Source of the DNA: Actinomadura sp. NBRC 104425
GTDB lineage: Bacteria; Actinomycetota; Actinomycetes; Streptosporangiales; Streptosporangiaceae
Direction of reading: 5' to 3'
NCBI RefSeq assembly: GCF_030269545.1
Contig: NZ_BSTN01000041.1
Location: forward strand, 1 to 35,786
Length of the DNA: 35,786 nucleotides
Positions 6,583 to 15,136 of this stretch are shown piece by piece (position 1 is the stretch's first letter; every line of letters starts with the position of its first letter). The notes under the pieces are model-generated. The model was not told the DNA's origin and did not search any database. It worked only from the letters and a program-made list of their open reading frames with translations. The position numbers and the translations under genes are program-made.

Positions 6583-8952
6583 TCAGTAGTCGATTTCGGA
6601 GACGCCGGTGATGCGGTGCAGGGCGAACCGCTGGACGGCGGCGCGGGTGGCGTCGTAGCCGGTCAGATAGCCGCCCTCGACGCGCACCGGCTCCACGATG
6701 CGGCTGGACGCCCGGCCCTGCTGGTCCAGATAGCCGATCCACACCCGGGCGCCGCGCTCGACCGCGTCGCGCAGCATCTCGATGGTCGCGGCGGCGGGAG
6801 AGCGGGGCGGCTCGCCGGACGGGGCGGACGCGGCGTGCTCGGCGCCCAGCCGGGCGGCCTCGTCACCGGCCCGCAGCGCCCGCACCGCCGCGGCGATCAT
6901 GGCTTCGTCGACGGTCGCGTCGGCGCGCAGCCGGGCGGGTTCGGCGGTCGGCGGCGGTTCGGCGCGGTGGGCGTCCGGACGGGTGATGATCACACCGCCC
7001 TCGGGGGTCTCGGCGACCGGCGACAGCCCCAGCGACCGCAGCCCGTCCAGCAGCTCGCCGCGCGGCAGGCCCGACGCCAGCACGGTCGGCGCCAGGCGCT
7101 GCAGCCGCAGCCGGGCGGCGCGCCGGTCGGCGAGGATCTCGTCCAGGACGGCGGGCGAGTCGGTGCGCACGTACGAGGCCATCGCCCCCACCCGCAGCGC
7201 GCCGTGCCGCCGCGCCACGTCCTCGATCAGGTACGTCAGCGGCTGCGGCAGCGGGGTCGTCGAGTGCCGGGTGAGCAGGGCGGTCAGCTCGTCGGCGGTG
7301 CGTCCCGCGTCCAGCGCCCGGCGGATCGAGTCGGGGGTGAAGCGGTAGACGGTGGCGGCGCCGGTGGACTCCACGTCGGCGGCCAGCGCCAGCTCCCGGG
7401 CCAGCTCGGCGACCAGCGGGCCCGGCGCGACGGCCGTCAGGTCGCCCTGGATGAGGATCTCCTCGACCGGACGCGGCAGGTGCTTGTCCAGGCCGGGCGC
7501 GGGGTCGGCGCCGTCGAGCAGGTCGCGGGCGTGCGGGGCGAGCCTGCCGAACCCGGTCAGGCCGAGCGCGGCGGCCTCCCGCAGCGTCCAGTCGACCAGC
7601 CGGTCGCGCAGCGGGCCCGAACGGCGCGGCCGCCGCCAGGCCAGGCGGGCCCGCACCGAGTCGGCGTCCGCGGCCAGGTCCGGTCCGGCCTCGGCCAGCT
7701 CGCGCAGCACCTGCGTCCGGGTGGACGGGGCGACGGGCCGCACAACCGCGTCGCCCAGTGCGTTGATCAGCCGGTCGCGGTCGTCGCGTTCGCCGACGAG
7801 CCCGGCGACGCGGTCGGACCCCAGCCAGCCGAGCGCCAGGTCCGTCCAGCGTCCGGCGGTGTCCCGCAGCAGCCACAGGTCGTAGGCGGGGGTGGGCAGC
7901 CACTCGCCGCCCAGCTCGCCGGTGCGGGTGAGCAGGCCCGCCGCGTACGCCGTCTCGATCAGCAGCGCGGCGTGCCACTCCTCGACGTCCAGCTGCGCCG
8001 CGGTGGCCCGCAGGTCGCGCACGCCCAGGCCGCCGCTGCGCAGCGCGGGCGGCGGGTCCAGGCCCCAGCGCTCCAGCAGCTCTTCGACCATGCGGACGGC
8101 GGTGAACGCGGTTCCGGCGGCGGCGCGCGCCACCGCGTCCTCCGGGCGTTCGCCGGACCGGGCGGGCACACCGCCGGTGCGGCCGGTCAGCGGGGGCGGC
8201 TGGGCGGTGACGTCCCGGAACAGCCGTCCGCCGCGCAGGTGCAGGGCCACCTCGCGGGGCAGGGTGACGGTGCGGTCGTCCTCGGCGGCGAGCAGGCCGC
8301 GCGCCAGCAGGCGCTCGATCGGGGTGGTGGCGGTTGCGACCCGCACCGGGCGGCGGGCGTCGGCGACGCGGCCCACCGGCGGCCCCCAGACGAGCTGGGC
8401 GAGGGCGGCGCGCGCGTCGGCCCCGGCGTCGGCGATCAGCGGTTCGGGGTCGGCGAGCAGCTCGGTCAGGCGGCGCAGCAGCCGGTCGGCGTCGGGGAAC
8501 CCGCGCGGCTTGGCGTCCAGGTCGGTGATCAGCCCGACGAGTCGTCCGACGGGATAGCCGGCGAACACCTCCCGCGCGGGCGGCCCCAGCCCGGCGGGAT
8601 GCGGCAGGGCCTGCCGGACGCCCGGCGCGGCGGCCGTCCGCTCCGAGCCCCACACCAGGCCGTGGCCGCGCAGCCGGTCGAGGGCCGCCGCGGCCTCCGC
8701 CTCGCTGGCGCCGATCGCGTCCGCCAGCGCCCGCGGCGCCGGGTCGGGCAGGACGAGCACGGCCTCCAGCACGGCCAGGGTGAAGCGGTCGAGCCGGTCG
8801 AGCGCGCGGGAGACCGCGGCCGGGGCGGTGGCGCGGGCCGCGAGGGCGTCCAGGTCGGCCGGCACCGGAGTGATCAGCTCGGGCCGCGCGGACAGCAGGG
8901 CGCGCAGCTCGGCGTCGTCGCGTGCGCGCAGCCAGTCGGCGTAACTCTCCAT
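6583..8952 (-). CDS. Helicase-associated protein with C-terminal WYL domain
   Basis: A 789-residue protein of the 'helicase-associated/XPB-Ssl2-like' family of actinobacteria (PF13625 type, M. tuberculosis Rv0862c-like). It has no Walker motifs. The N-terminal ~500 residues look like repeated small helical/winged-helix units (for example ALDRLDRFTLAVLEAV). The middle (about 500-600) contains ILIQGDLTAVAPGPL and the strand-rich segment typical of the family. The C-terminus (about 720-789), with RVWIGYLDQQG, VEPVRVEGGYLTGYD and RFALHRITGV, fits a WYL domain, a fold that often binds nucleic acid or nucleotides. Start ATG 8952 is followed by ESYADWLRARDD; GGGAAC lies upstream. In mycobacteria it adjoins XPB; here the Ro60/Y-RNA cassette lies between. 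Whether it loads or regulates XPB is unknown. Confidence 0.85.
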   Translation of the reverse strand: MESYADWLRARDDAELRALLSARPELITPVPADLDALAARATAPAAVSRALDRLDRFTLAVLEAVLVLPDPAPRALADAIGASEAEAAAALDRLRGHGLVWGSERTAAAPGVRQALPHPAGLGPPAREVFAGYPVGRLVGLITDLDAKPRGFPDADRLLRRLTELLADPEPLIADAGADARAALAQLVWGPPVGRVADARRPVRVATATTPIERLLARGLLAAEDDRTVTLPREVALHLRGGRLFRDVTAQPPPLTGRTGGVPARSGERPEDAVARAAAGTAFTAVRMVEELLERWGLDPPPALRSGGLGVRDLRATAAQLDVEEWHAALLIETAYAAGLLTRTGELGGEWLPTPAYDLWLLRDTAGRWTDLALGWLGSDRVAGLVGERDDRDRLINALGDAVVRPVAPSTRTQVLRELAEAGPDLAADADSVRARLAWRRPRRSGPLRDRLVDWTLREAAALGLTGFGRLAPHARDLLDGADPAPGLDKHLPRPVEEILIQGDLTAVAPGPLVAELARELALAADVESTGAATVYRFTPDSIRRALDAGRTADELTALLTRHSTTPLPQPLTYLIEDVARRHGALRVGAMASYVRTDSPAVLDEILADRRAARLRLQRLAPTVLASGLPRGELLDGLRSLGLSPVAETPEGGVIITRPDAHRAEPPPTAEPARLRADATVDEAMIAAAVRALRAGDEAARLGAEHAASAPSGEPPRSPAAATIEMLRDAVERGARVWIGYLDQQGRASSRIVEPVRVEGGYLTGYDATRAAVQRFALHRITGVSEIDY

Positions 8953-9022
8953 GCCGTTCCCAACCTAGTCGGCGTGAGGCGTGTGCGGAGAGCGCCGGGC
9001 GGGCGCGGGACGGCGTACGCGG

Positions 9023-9646
9023 TCAGGACGAGGCGGCCGGGGCCCGCTTCACCAGCCCCATGCCCAGCCGGGCCCAGCTCGCCACGAAGCGCTTTTCGTC
9101 GATGCGGGTCGGCGGCTCGTACATCGACTCGTTGGCCAGCCAGTAGTTGACGACCGCGCCGCCCAGCACGGAGGCGATCGCGGGCCAGTCCTCGTCGGCG
9201 TCGGCCAGTTCCGGCTGCTCCGACAGCCACCGCGCGATGCCGTCGTACAGGGGGTTGACGATCCCCTCGCGCATCTCGGCCACCAGGTGCGGGAACTGGT
9301 CCAGGTCGCGGAACAGCACCCGGATGAGGTCCTGCTCCTCGCGCATCTTGGCCAGCCCGGCCTGGCAGGTCATCCGCAGCCGGACCTCCAGCGGGCGGTC
9401 CTCGTACTGCTTGGCGTGCTCGAGCACCTCGGTGACCTGCTTGCGGGTGCGCTCGATGTGCTCGCGGATGGCGGAGGCCAGCACCTCCTCCTTGGAGCGG
9501 AAGTGGCGGTACAGCCCGCCCGCACCCGGCGACAGCCCGGCCGCCGCCTCGATCTCGGCGACCGACGTTGCCGCGTATCCGCGGTCGGCGAACAGGCGCA
9601 GCGATTCGGCTACGATCCGCTCGCGCGTTGAAGTCGGCTTGGTCAC
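9023..9646 (-). CDS. TetR/AcrR-family transcriptional regulator
   Basis: A 207-residue regulator. The N-terminal helix-turn-helix is clear: TRERIVAESLRLFADRGYAATSVAEIEAAAGLSPGAGGLYRHFRSKEEVLASAI (about 6-59), with the family YRHF tyrosine in the recognition helix region. The C-terminal domain (about 75-200) is helical and would bind an unknown ligand and form the dimer. GTG 9646 is chosen because GGAGG lies 5 nt upstream (9652-9656); the frame is open much further but without homology. It is transcribed away from the GNAT-like gene at 9804, separated by 157 bp, so it may control its own promoter and possibly that of its neighbour. No clear operator palindrome was found. Confidence 0.9.
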   Translation of the reverse strand: MTKPTSTRERIVAESLRLFADRGYAATSVAEIEAAAGLSPGAGGLYRHFRSKEEVLASAIREHIERTRKQVTEVLEHAKQYEDRPLEVRLRMTCQAGLAKMREEQDLIRVLFRDLDQFPHLVAEMREGIVNPLYDGIARWLSEQPELADADEDWPAIASVLGGAVVNYWLANESMYEPPTRIDEKRFVASWARLGMGLVKRAPAASS

Positions 9647-9803
9647 GTGTTCCTCCGCAAGAACAGTACGGCATGTTCGCGCCGACCGCCGCCGTCCTGT
9701 GCCCGGCACACCCGGATCGTGACGCGACTCGCACCGCCGCCGGCGGCTAAAGTTCTTGCTACGCCCTTTATCCGGAAAGGGGCGTACGGGAGGGACCAAG
9801 CGA

Positions 9804-10481
9804 ATGGCAGTACTGCCGCGGAGGAGGATCCGCGGATCACCGCGCACGTTCATCGGCGGGGCCCTGCGCATCAGCCGAGAGGCTCCGCATCCGCAGCCCC
9901 GAGAGGCTGCCCGTATCGAACCCGAGGAGCTCGCCGAGCTCACGACGTCCCCGAAGTCCCCCGCGCCCCACGAGCCTCCCGAGGCGCCGGGTGCGGATGT
10001 TGCGGGCACGGCGCGCACGGGGGCGCGCCGCACGTTCCTGCCCGACGATTTCGTGGTGCCCACGCTGGTCGCCGGTCCGCGCTTCCGCATCCGCCCGATC
10101 ACCGTGCACGACGTGGTCAAGGACTACGCGGCGGTGCGGGGCAGCCTGGAGCGGCTGCGCGAGCGGTTCGGGCCGGACTGGGGCTGGCCCGCCGAGGAGT
10201 TCACCTTCGACCAGGCGCTGATCGACATCGCCTGGCTGCAGAAGGAGGGCCAGCTGCGCCGCTCGTTCAGCTACGCGGTCACCACGCCGGACGAGGAGTG
10301 CCAGCTCGGCCGCATCCACATCGCGCCGTCCGACACCCCCGACGCCGACGCCGTCGTGGTGTTCTGGGTGCGCGACGACCAGGACGACCCGTCCCTGGAG
10401 CGGGAACTGGAGGAGTTCGTCCGCGAGTGGGTCGTCACCACGTGGCCGTTCAAGACCGTCCGCTTCCCCGGCCGCGACTGA
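9804..10481 (+). CDS. GNAT-like N-acetyltransferase family protein
   Basis: A 225-residue protein. After a disordered proline- and glutamate-rich segment (about 20-80), residues 85-215 resemble actinobacterial GNAT-fold proteins: FRIRPITVHDVVKDYAAVRGS at the start, then FTFDQALIDIAWLQKE, SFSYAVTTPDEECQLGRIHI and the strand AVVVFWVRDD, ending in EWVVTTWPFKTVRFPGRD. The canonical Q/RxxGxG/A acetyl-CoA loop is not obvious, so catalytic activity is uncertain. ATG 9804 is preferred over upstream starts because GGGAGGGA lies at 9788-9795. It is followed by a palindrome and a convergent gene. Confidence 0.65.
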   Translation: MAVLPRRRIRGSPRTFIGGALRISREAPHPQPREAARIEPEELAELTTSPKSPAPHEPPEAPGADVAGTARTGARRTFLPDDFVVPTLVAGPRFRIRPITVHDVVKDYAAVRGSLERLRERFGPDWGWPAEEFTFDQALIDIAWLQKEGQLRRSFSYAVTTPDEECQLGRIHIAPSDTPDADAVVVFWVRDDQDDPSLERELEEFVREWVVTTWPFKTVRFPGRD

Positions 10482-10501
10482 CCCGGCCGCAGCCGGTCTG
10501 A

Positions 10502-10520
10502 CCGCCGGCCCGGACGGCGG
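10502..10520. terminator. Possible bidirectional terminator
   Basis: CCGCCG / CGGCGG, a 6-bp stem with loop GCCCGGA, lies between the convergent GNAT-like gene and the small membrane protein gene. There is no T tract on either strand, so this is a weak call typical of GC-rich genomes. Confidence 0.3.
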
Positions 10521-10613
10521 GCCCGGCCACCGGCACCGACCACACCCTCAAGGACCGCGACCGGGCCGCGACCGGCCCGGCCGGGGCGCACCGCCGGGCG
10601 GGCCCGCGCCGCG

Positions 10614-11003
10614 TCAGTCGAGCCGGCGGACCAGCCCGACGGCGAGCCGCCCGACCAGCAGGTACACCAGGGCGGCCAGGCCGTAGTTGACCGCCACCGC
10701 GATCTTGGGGTTCGCGGGCTGGAACACGTCCTTGAACTGCCAGGCCAGGTCGTGCGCCCACCCGGCCACCCGACGCACCAGCTCGTTGCCGGTGTTGGCC
10801 TCGAATGCCACGAACACGATGTGCACGGCCAGCACCAGCACCACCGCCGTGGTGGCGAGCGAGACCGCCCCGGCCAGCGCCGAGACGACCCGCTTGCGGG
10901 CGGCCCGGGCGGTGTCGCCCGACAGCCGTGCGTGCCGGCCGGGGGTCGCACCCGCCCGGCCGCCGCTGCGACCGGTCATCGTGGTCTGGGTGTTGTCCGC
11001 CAT
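10614..11003 (-). CDS. Small membrane protein, function unknown
   Basis: A 129-residue protein with a basic, Gly/Arg/Thr-rich N-terminus (1-38) and two predicted membrane helices: about 42-67 (VVSALAGAVSLATTAVVLVLAVHIVFV) and about 102-123 (IAVAVNYGLAALVYLLVGRLAVGLV), joined by a loop with GWAHDLAWQFKDVFQPANPK. ATG 11003 is chosen because GAAAGAGG lies just upstream; an in-frame extension to 11138 lacks support. I do not recognise a family. It is convergent with the GNAT-like gene and divergent from the HAD gene. Confidence 0.75.
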   Translation of the reverse strand: MADNTQTTMTGRSGGRAGATPGRHARLSGDTARAARKRVVSALAGAVSLATTAVVLVLAVHIVFVAFEANTGNELVRRVAGWAHDLAWQFKDVFQPANPKIAVAVNYGLAALVYLLVGRLAVGLVRRLD

Positions 11004-11329
11004 GGCGCCCTCTTTCTCGGGTTGGCGCGGATTGCCGTCCGACGGGGGATCGTTTGGGGGCCGCGCGCCCTTTCGAGACGCGCGTTTTTCCTGCTCAGAG
11101 GGTTCGTGCCGGGGTCGCCGGGTATATCCGCCGCACAACGCAGCCGGGCCGGGCGACCGGACGGCGGCCGCACACAGGACTCCCGCGCTCCCCTACTCGG
11201 ATCCCGTCGCATCGCCACTACCAGGGGAGCGCGGGGCTGTGCGGGGCGCGATTCCCGGCCGCGCCGGGACGTCGCCCGGGCGGACGGCCATCGCTTCACC
11301 CCCATGTCATTCCCTTTACCCTGTGTGGC
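11004..11329. other. Divergent intergenic region
   Basis: This 326-bp stretch separates two divergent genes. It holds the leaderless-type promoter of the HAD gene at its right end. On the minus strand a TATACC box (11121-11126) lies 118 bp before the small membrane protein gene and may be its -10, though no good -35 is seen. No gene or RNA is supported. Confidence 0.4.
11295..11322 (+). promoter_or_regulatory. Leaderless promoter of the HAD gene
   Basis: TACCCT (11317-11322) fits the actinobacterial TANNNT -10 box. It is followed by exactly 7 nt and then the GTG start at 11330, so transcription would begin at the start codon. TTCACC (11295-11300), 16 bp upstream, is a weak -35 match. No ribosome binding site precedes the GTG, which fits. 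Confidence 0.5.
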
Positions 11330-11995
11330 GTGCTGGAGCCAGCTTCGCCGCGATTCGCCGTCGGGTTCGACCTCGACCTGACCCTTGCCGACACCCGTGC
11401 CGCGATCGGCGCGGTCTACGCCGAGCTCGCCGCCGAGACCGGCGTGTCGATCGACGTGGAGGCGGTCGTCGCGCGGATCGGCCCGCCGCTGGAGGTGGAG
11501 CTGGCGTACTGGTTCCCGCCGTCCGAGGTGCCCGCGATGGCCGACCGCTACCGCGCGCTCTACCCCGACGTGGCGATCCCCGCCACCAAGCCCATGCCCG
11601 GCGCGGCCGAGGCGGTCGAGGCGGTGCGGGCACGGGGCGGACGGGTCGTCGTGGTGTCCGGCAAGAACCAGGCCGACACCGAGCGGACCGTGCGCTTCCT
11701 GGGGCTGGAGGTGGACGAGGTGGTCGGCGGCCTGTTCGGTGCGGACAAGGGCGTTGCGCTGCGCCGCTGCGGGGCGGGCGCCTACGTCGGCGACCACACC
11801 GGCGACGTGGACGCCGCCCGCGCCGCCGCCGCGACGGCGGTGGGCGTGGCCACGGGCGCGTACGACGCCGCGGCCCTCACCGCCTACGGCGCCGACGTGG
11901 TGCTGCCGGACCTGCTGGCGTTCCCCGGGTGGCTCGACGGCTTCGGCGACGGCGCGGGCCGGGTGTCGCTCTCGGGCGACGGGGCGGGCGCCTGA
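11330..11995 (+). CDS. HAD-family hydrolase (phosphatase-like)
   Basis: A 221-residue haloacid-dehalogenase superfamily hydrolase, probably a small-molecule phosphatase. Motif I is FDLDLTLAD with nucleophile D14 and acid D16; motif II is VVVVSGKN; motif III lysine is likely in ADKG; motif IV is GDHTGDVDAA. A helical cap lies between about residues 24 and 85. The GTG start at 11330 is chosen from the position of motif I and the TACCCT box 7 nt upstream; the frame is open far upstream with no homology. The cold-shock gene follows in the same direction after 190 bp with its own promoter. Substrate is unknown. Confidence 0.88.
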   Translation: MLEPASPRFAVGFDLDLTLADTRAAIGAVYAELAAETGVSIDVEAVVARIGPPLEVELAYWFPPSEVPAMADRYRALYPDVAIPATKPMPGAAEAVEAVRARGGRVVVVSGKNQADTERTVRFLGLEVDEVVGGLFGADKGVALRRCGAGAYVGDHTGDVDAARAAAATAVGVATGAYDAAALTAYGADVVLPDLLAFPGWLDGFGDGAGRVSLSGDGAGA

Positions 11996-12120
11996 TTCGT
12001 CCCTCTCCCGGGCCTTTCCGGCATGGTTCGGCATCCGGAAATCCGGATGCCCGGAAGGCGCCGCCGCAGGTAGCTTCAATCCGCGGCCTCGTAAGGGATC
12101 CGGGCCCCTCGCACGCGTGT

Positions 12121-12148
12121 TCACCGGCCCTCGGCGAGGCACTAATCT
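12121..12148 (+). promoter_or_regulatory. Candidate promoter of the cold-shock gene
   Basis: TAATCT (12143-12148) as -10 and TTCACC (12121-12126) as -35, with a 16-bp spacer. The same TTCACC occurs before the HAD gene. It would give a leader of about 32 nt containing GAACGAGG before the GTG start. Judged by eye only. Confidence 0.4.
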
Positions 12149-12186
12149 TGAGGCCAATTCAGGACGAGAGTTGAACGAGGTCTCCC

Positions 12187-12582
12187 GTGCCCACTGGCAA
12201 GGTCAAGTGGTACGACGCCGATAAGGGATTCGGCTTCCTCACCCGCGATGACGGCGGTGAGGTCTTCGTGCACTCCTCCGCGCTCACCGGCGGCATCGCG
12301 TCGCTGAAGTCCGGCCAGCGCGTCGAGTTCGGCGTGGTCGAGGGACGGCGGGGGCAGCAGGCGCTGTCGGTGCGCACCCTGGAGACCCTGCCGTCGGTGG
12401 AGAAGTCGCTCGCCAAGGCCCGCCGCAAGAAGCCCGATGAGATGGTGGTGATCACCGAGGACCTCATCAAGCTGCTGGACGGCATCTCCAACACCTACCG
12501 CCGCGGCAAGCACCCGTCCTCCGCCGAGGCCAAGAAGATCGCCACCGTCCTGCGCGCCGTGGCGGACGACCTGGCGCCCTGA
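12187..12582 (+). CDS. Cold-shock domain protein with C-terminal extension
   Basis: A 131-residue protein. Residues 1-66 form a cold-shock domain that binds single-stranded nucleic acid: GKVKWYDADKGFGFLTRDDG contains RNP1 (KGFGF) and EVFVHSSAL contains RNP2 (VFVH). The rest (67-131) is a helical extension with KARRKKPDEMVVITEDLIKL and SAEAKKIATVLRAVADDLAP, a common feature of the actinobacterial subfamily and absent from the short CspA type. GTG 12187 follows GAGG with close spacing. The gene ends 18 bp before the convergent MFS gene. Orthologues lie in a similar place in mycobacteria (cspB region, from memory). Confidence 0.92.
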   Translation: MPTGKVKWYDADKGFGFLTRDDGGEVFVHSSALTGGIASLKSGQRVEFGVVEGRRGQQALSVRTLETLPSVEKSLAKARRKKPDEMVVITEDLIKLLDGISNTYRRGKHPSSAEAKKIATVLRAVADDLAP

Positions 12583-12600
12583 CGTCCGGCCGCGCCCCGG

Positions 12601-14028
12601 TCACGTCGCTTCGGGGCGGGCGCCGGGGACGCGGGCACGGCGGCCTGAGCGGGTGCCGCGCCGGCCCGGGCGGTGCAGCAGCAGCGCGGCCAGCGACACG
12701 GCCAGGGCGCCCGCCACGGCGGCCAGGGCCGCCCGGCCGTCGGCGACGGTCGACATGCCGAGGCCGAGCAGCCCGCCGAGCACCCACACCAACTGGTGCA
12801 GGGTCTCGGTGACCGCGAACGCGGACGAGCGGACGTCCTCGCCGATCTCCTGCTGCACCGTCGCGTCCATGGACAGCTTGCCGAGGGACTGGCCGAGGGC
12901 GCCCGCGAACGCCGCCGCCAGCGCCGCCCACAGGCCGAACAGCGCCGCGCACACCGCCGCGACGGCCGTCACGAACGCCAGCGTGCCCAGCACCAGCGGC
13001 CGCGGCGCGCGTGCCTTCGCCCAGGCGCCCAAGGCGGTGCCGGCCAGGCCCCCGGCGCCCGCGCACGCCGCGAGCATGCCGAGCGCGATGTCGCCGGACA
13101 CCGGGTCGAACCGCTCCTGCCGCAGCAGGAACGCCAGGTAGAGGATGAGGAACCCGGAGAACGCCCGCAGCGCGGCGTTGGCCGCGACCGCCTCGGTGAC
13201 GGCGGGGGGCAGGCGAGGCGGCGTCTGCCGCCGTCTCCGTGGTGCTTCGGCGCCGTCCGCGCGCTCGATGGCCGCGCCGGGCCGCTGCGGCGCGTCGGCG
13301 TCCGGTGCGGCGCCGGCGGGGGAGGGCGCCGCGTCCACGTGCCCGGGCAGGCGCATCGCGACCGCAACGCCCAGCAGGAACACCGCCGCGGTGACGCGCA
13401 GCAGCCAGCCCGCGCCGACCAGCACCGTCAGCCCCGCCGCGATCGGCGCGGCGACGGCCGCGCCCACCAGCCCGGCGAACGACACCCGCGCGTTCGCCGT
13501 CACCAGGGAGACGCGCTCGGGCAGCACCTGCGGGGTCGCCGCCGCCCGCAGCACCCCGAACGCCTTGGACAGCACCAGCACGCCGAACGCGGCGGGCAGG
13601 TAGGTCAGCTCGTCGCCGCCGGTCACCGCCCCGGCCATGCCCCAGCACAGCAGGCCGCGCCCGGCCAGCGTGGCGGCCACGGCGTAGCGGCGGGCGTGCC
13701 GCATCCGGTCCAGCGCCGGGCCGACCAGCGGCGCCACCAGCGCGAACGGCGCCATCGTGACCAGCAGGCACAGCGCCACCCGGCCGCGGGCCTGGTGCAC
13801 GTCCAGGCCGAAGAACACCGTCCCGGCCAGCGCGACCGCCACCATGGCGTCGCCGGCGGCGTTGACCGCGCCCGCCTCGGTCAGGGCGCCGAGGCCGCTG
13901 CGTCCGGCGCCCCGGGCGTGCGTGAGGCGCCGCGTCAGGCGGGCCGCGCCGCGGACGGCACGGCCCGCGCCGCGGACGCCCCCGCGCGCCGACCTCCCGA
14001 CCGCGGCCGCGCGTGCCCGGATGCCCAT
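12601..14028 (-). CDS. MFS transporter
   Basis: A 475-residue major facilitator protein. A basic 40-residue N-terminal tail precedes about twelve hydrophobic segments. Around the first cytoplasmic loop is LVGPALDRMRHARRYAVAATL, which corresponds to the family's motif A region (GxLaDrxGrr type). A charged, proline-rich central loop (about 215-270, PGHVDAAPSPAGAAPDADAP and following) separates the two halves. The start ATG 14028 has GAGCAGGA upstream. It is divergent from DUF3027 (157 bp apart) and convergent with the cold-shock gene, the same arrangement I recall in other actinobacteria. Substrate unknown. Confidence 0.85.
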   Translation of the reverse strand: MGIRARAAAVGRSARGGVRGAGRAVRGAARLTRRLTHARGAGRSGLGALTEAGAVNAAGDAMVAVALAGTVFFGLDVHQARGRVALCLLVTMAPFALVAPLVGPALDRMRHARRYAVAATLAGRGLLCWGMAGAVTGGDELTYLPAAFGVLVLSKAFGVLRAAATPQVLPERVSLVTANARVSFAGLVGAAVAAPIAAGLTVLVGAGWLLRVTAAVFLLGVAVAMRLPGHVDAAPSPAGAAPDADAPQRPGAAIERADGAEAPRRRRQTPPRLPPAVTEAVAANAALRAFSGFLILYLAFLLRQERFDPVSGDIALGMLAACAGAGGLAGTALGAWAKARAPRPLVLGTLAFVTAVAAVCAALFGLWAALAAAFAGALGQSLGKLSMDATVQQEIGEDVRSSAFAVTETLHQLVWVLGGLLGLGMSTVADGRAALAAVAGALAVSLAALLLHRPGRRGTRSGRRARVPGARPEAT

Positions 14029-14185
14029 GCGTCCTGCTCTTTTCCGTGCGGCGTGTTTCGCAGAGCCGACCCAATCGACAGTACGTTTCCCTGGTGAGCG
14101 CCGTGCTCACCGGCGCGCGTCGTGGAACTCCCCGCGCGGCCCCGGTGGTCTCGGTCACGCCAATTCATGCGCGAGAATTGAGGAC

Positions 14186-15124
14186 GTGAGCCCACTCCGT
14201 CAGTCGAGTCCCGCGCGTTCCACCGGCGCGCGCTCCGCCCGGGCGTCCCGTTCCAGCGGAACGGCGCGCTCCGGCAGGACGGCGCGCCGCCGCACCCCTG
14301 TCGTCGACCCGGCCTGCGCCGAGGCCGTCGACCTCGCCCGGGAGGCCGCGCAGGAAGTGGCCGCGACGGGGACAACGCAGCCGTCCCCGTCCGGGGCCGT
14401 CGGCGACCACCTCGGCCTGCGCGCCGAGGGTGACCGGGTGGTCACGCACTATTTCGCGTGCCTGAACCCCGCCTACCGGGGCTGGCACTGGGCCGTCACG
14501 GTGACCCGGGCGGCCCGCGCCAAGGTCGTCACGGTCAGCGAGTGCGCGCTGCTGCCCGGGGAGGACGCCCTGCTGGCCCCCGAGTGGGTGCCGTGGCTGG
14601 AGCGGCTGCGCCCCGGCGACCTCGGCCCCGGCGACCTGCTGCCCACCGCCGCCGACGACGTCCGGCTGGCGCCCGGCTACGCCGACGTGGGCGACTCGGG
14701 CGACCAGCAGATGCAGTGGGAGCTGGGCTTGGGCCGTCCCCGCGTGCTGTCGCGCGAGGGCCGCGCGGAGGCCGCCGCCCGCTGGTACGACGGCATCGCC
14801 GGGCCCCGCGCGCCCATCGCCGCCTCGGCGCCCGCGCAGTGCTCCACCTGCGGGTTCTACGTGCCGCTCGCCGGCGAGCTGCGGCAGATGTTCGGCGTGT
14901 GCGCAAACGAGTACGCCCCCGACGACGGGCGCGTGGTGTCGGCCGACCACGGCTGCGGCGCGCATTCGGAGGCCGTCGTCGTCCCCCCGGCGTCCGAGCA
15001 CGGACCGCCGGTGCTGGACGAGGTCGGCTACGACATCGTCAAGATCACCCCCGCCCGCGACTCCGGCGACGACGGCTCCTCCGAGACCCCCTCGGAGGAG
15101 GAAGAGGCCCTCGGCCACAGCTGA
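14186..15124 (+). CDS. DUF3027 protein
   Basis: A 312-residue protein of the actinobacterial DUF3027 family, function unknown. A basic Ser/Arg-rich tail (1-37) precedes the domain. The central part has CLNPAYRGWHWAVTVTRA and TVSECALLPGEDALLAPEW. The C-terminal part has a possible metal site: CSTCG (about 219-223), FGVC (about 240) and DHGCGAHSE (about 258), all family features. It ends in an acidic tail (SETPSEEEEALG). GTG 14186 has TTGAGGAC upstream; the domain would be intact with any start in the tail. It is followed after 12 bp by the sacsin-like ATPase gene in the same direction, so the two are probably one operon. Confidence 0.85.
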   Translation: MSPLRQSSPARSTGARSARASRSSGTARSGRTARRRTPVVDPACAEAVDLAREAAQEVAATGTTQPSPSGAVGDHLGLRAEGDRVVTHYFACLNPAYRGWHWAVTVTRAARAKVVTVSECALLPGEDALLAPEWVPWLERLRPGDLGPGDLLPTAADDVRLAPGYADVGDSGDQQMQWELGLGRPRVLSREGRAEAAARWYDGIAGPRAPIAASAPAQCSTCGFYVPLAGELRQMFGVCANEYAPDDGRVVSADHGCGAHSEAVVVPPASEHGPPVLDEVGYDIVKITPARDSGDDGSSETPSEEEEALGHS

Positions 15125-15136
15125 TCCCGCACTGCG

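Noticed and set aside
9023..10120. Extended 365-residue form of the TetR protein
   Set aside because: Homology begins at the GTG at 9646, which has GGAGG 5 nt upstream; the extension overlaps the divergent GNAT-like gene.
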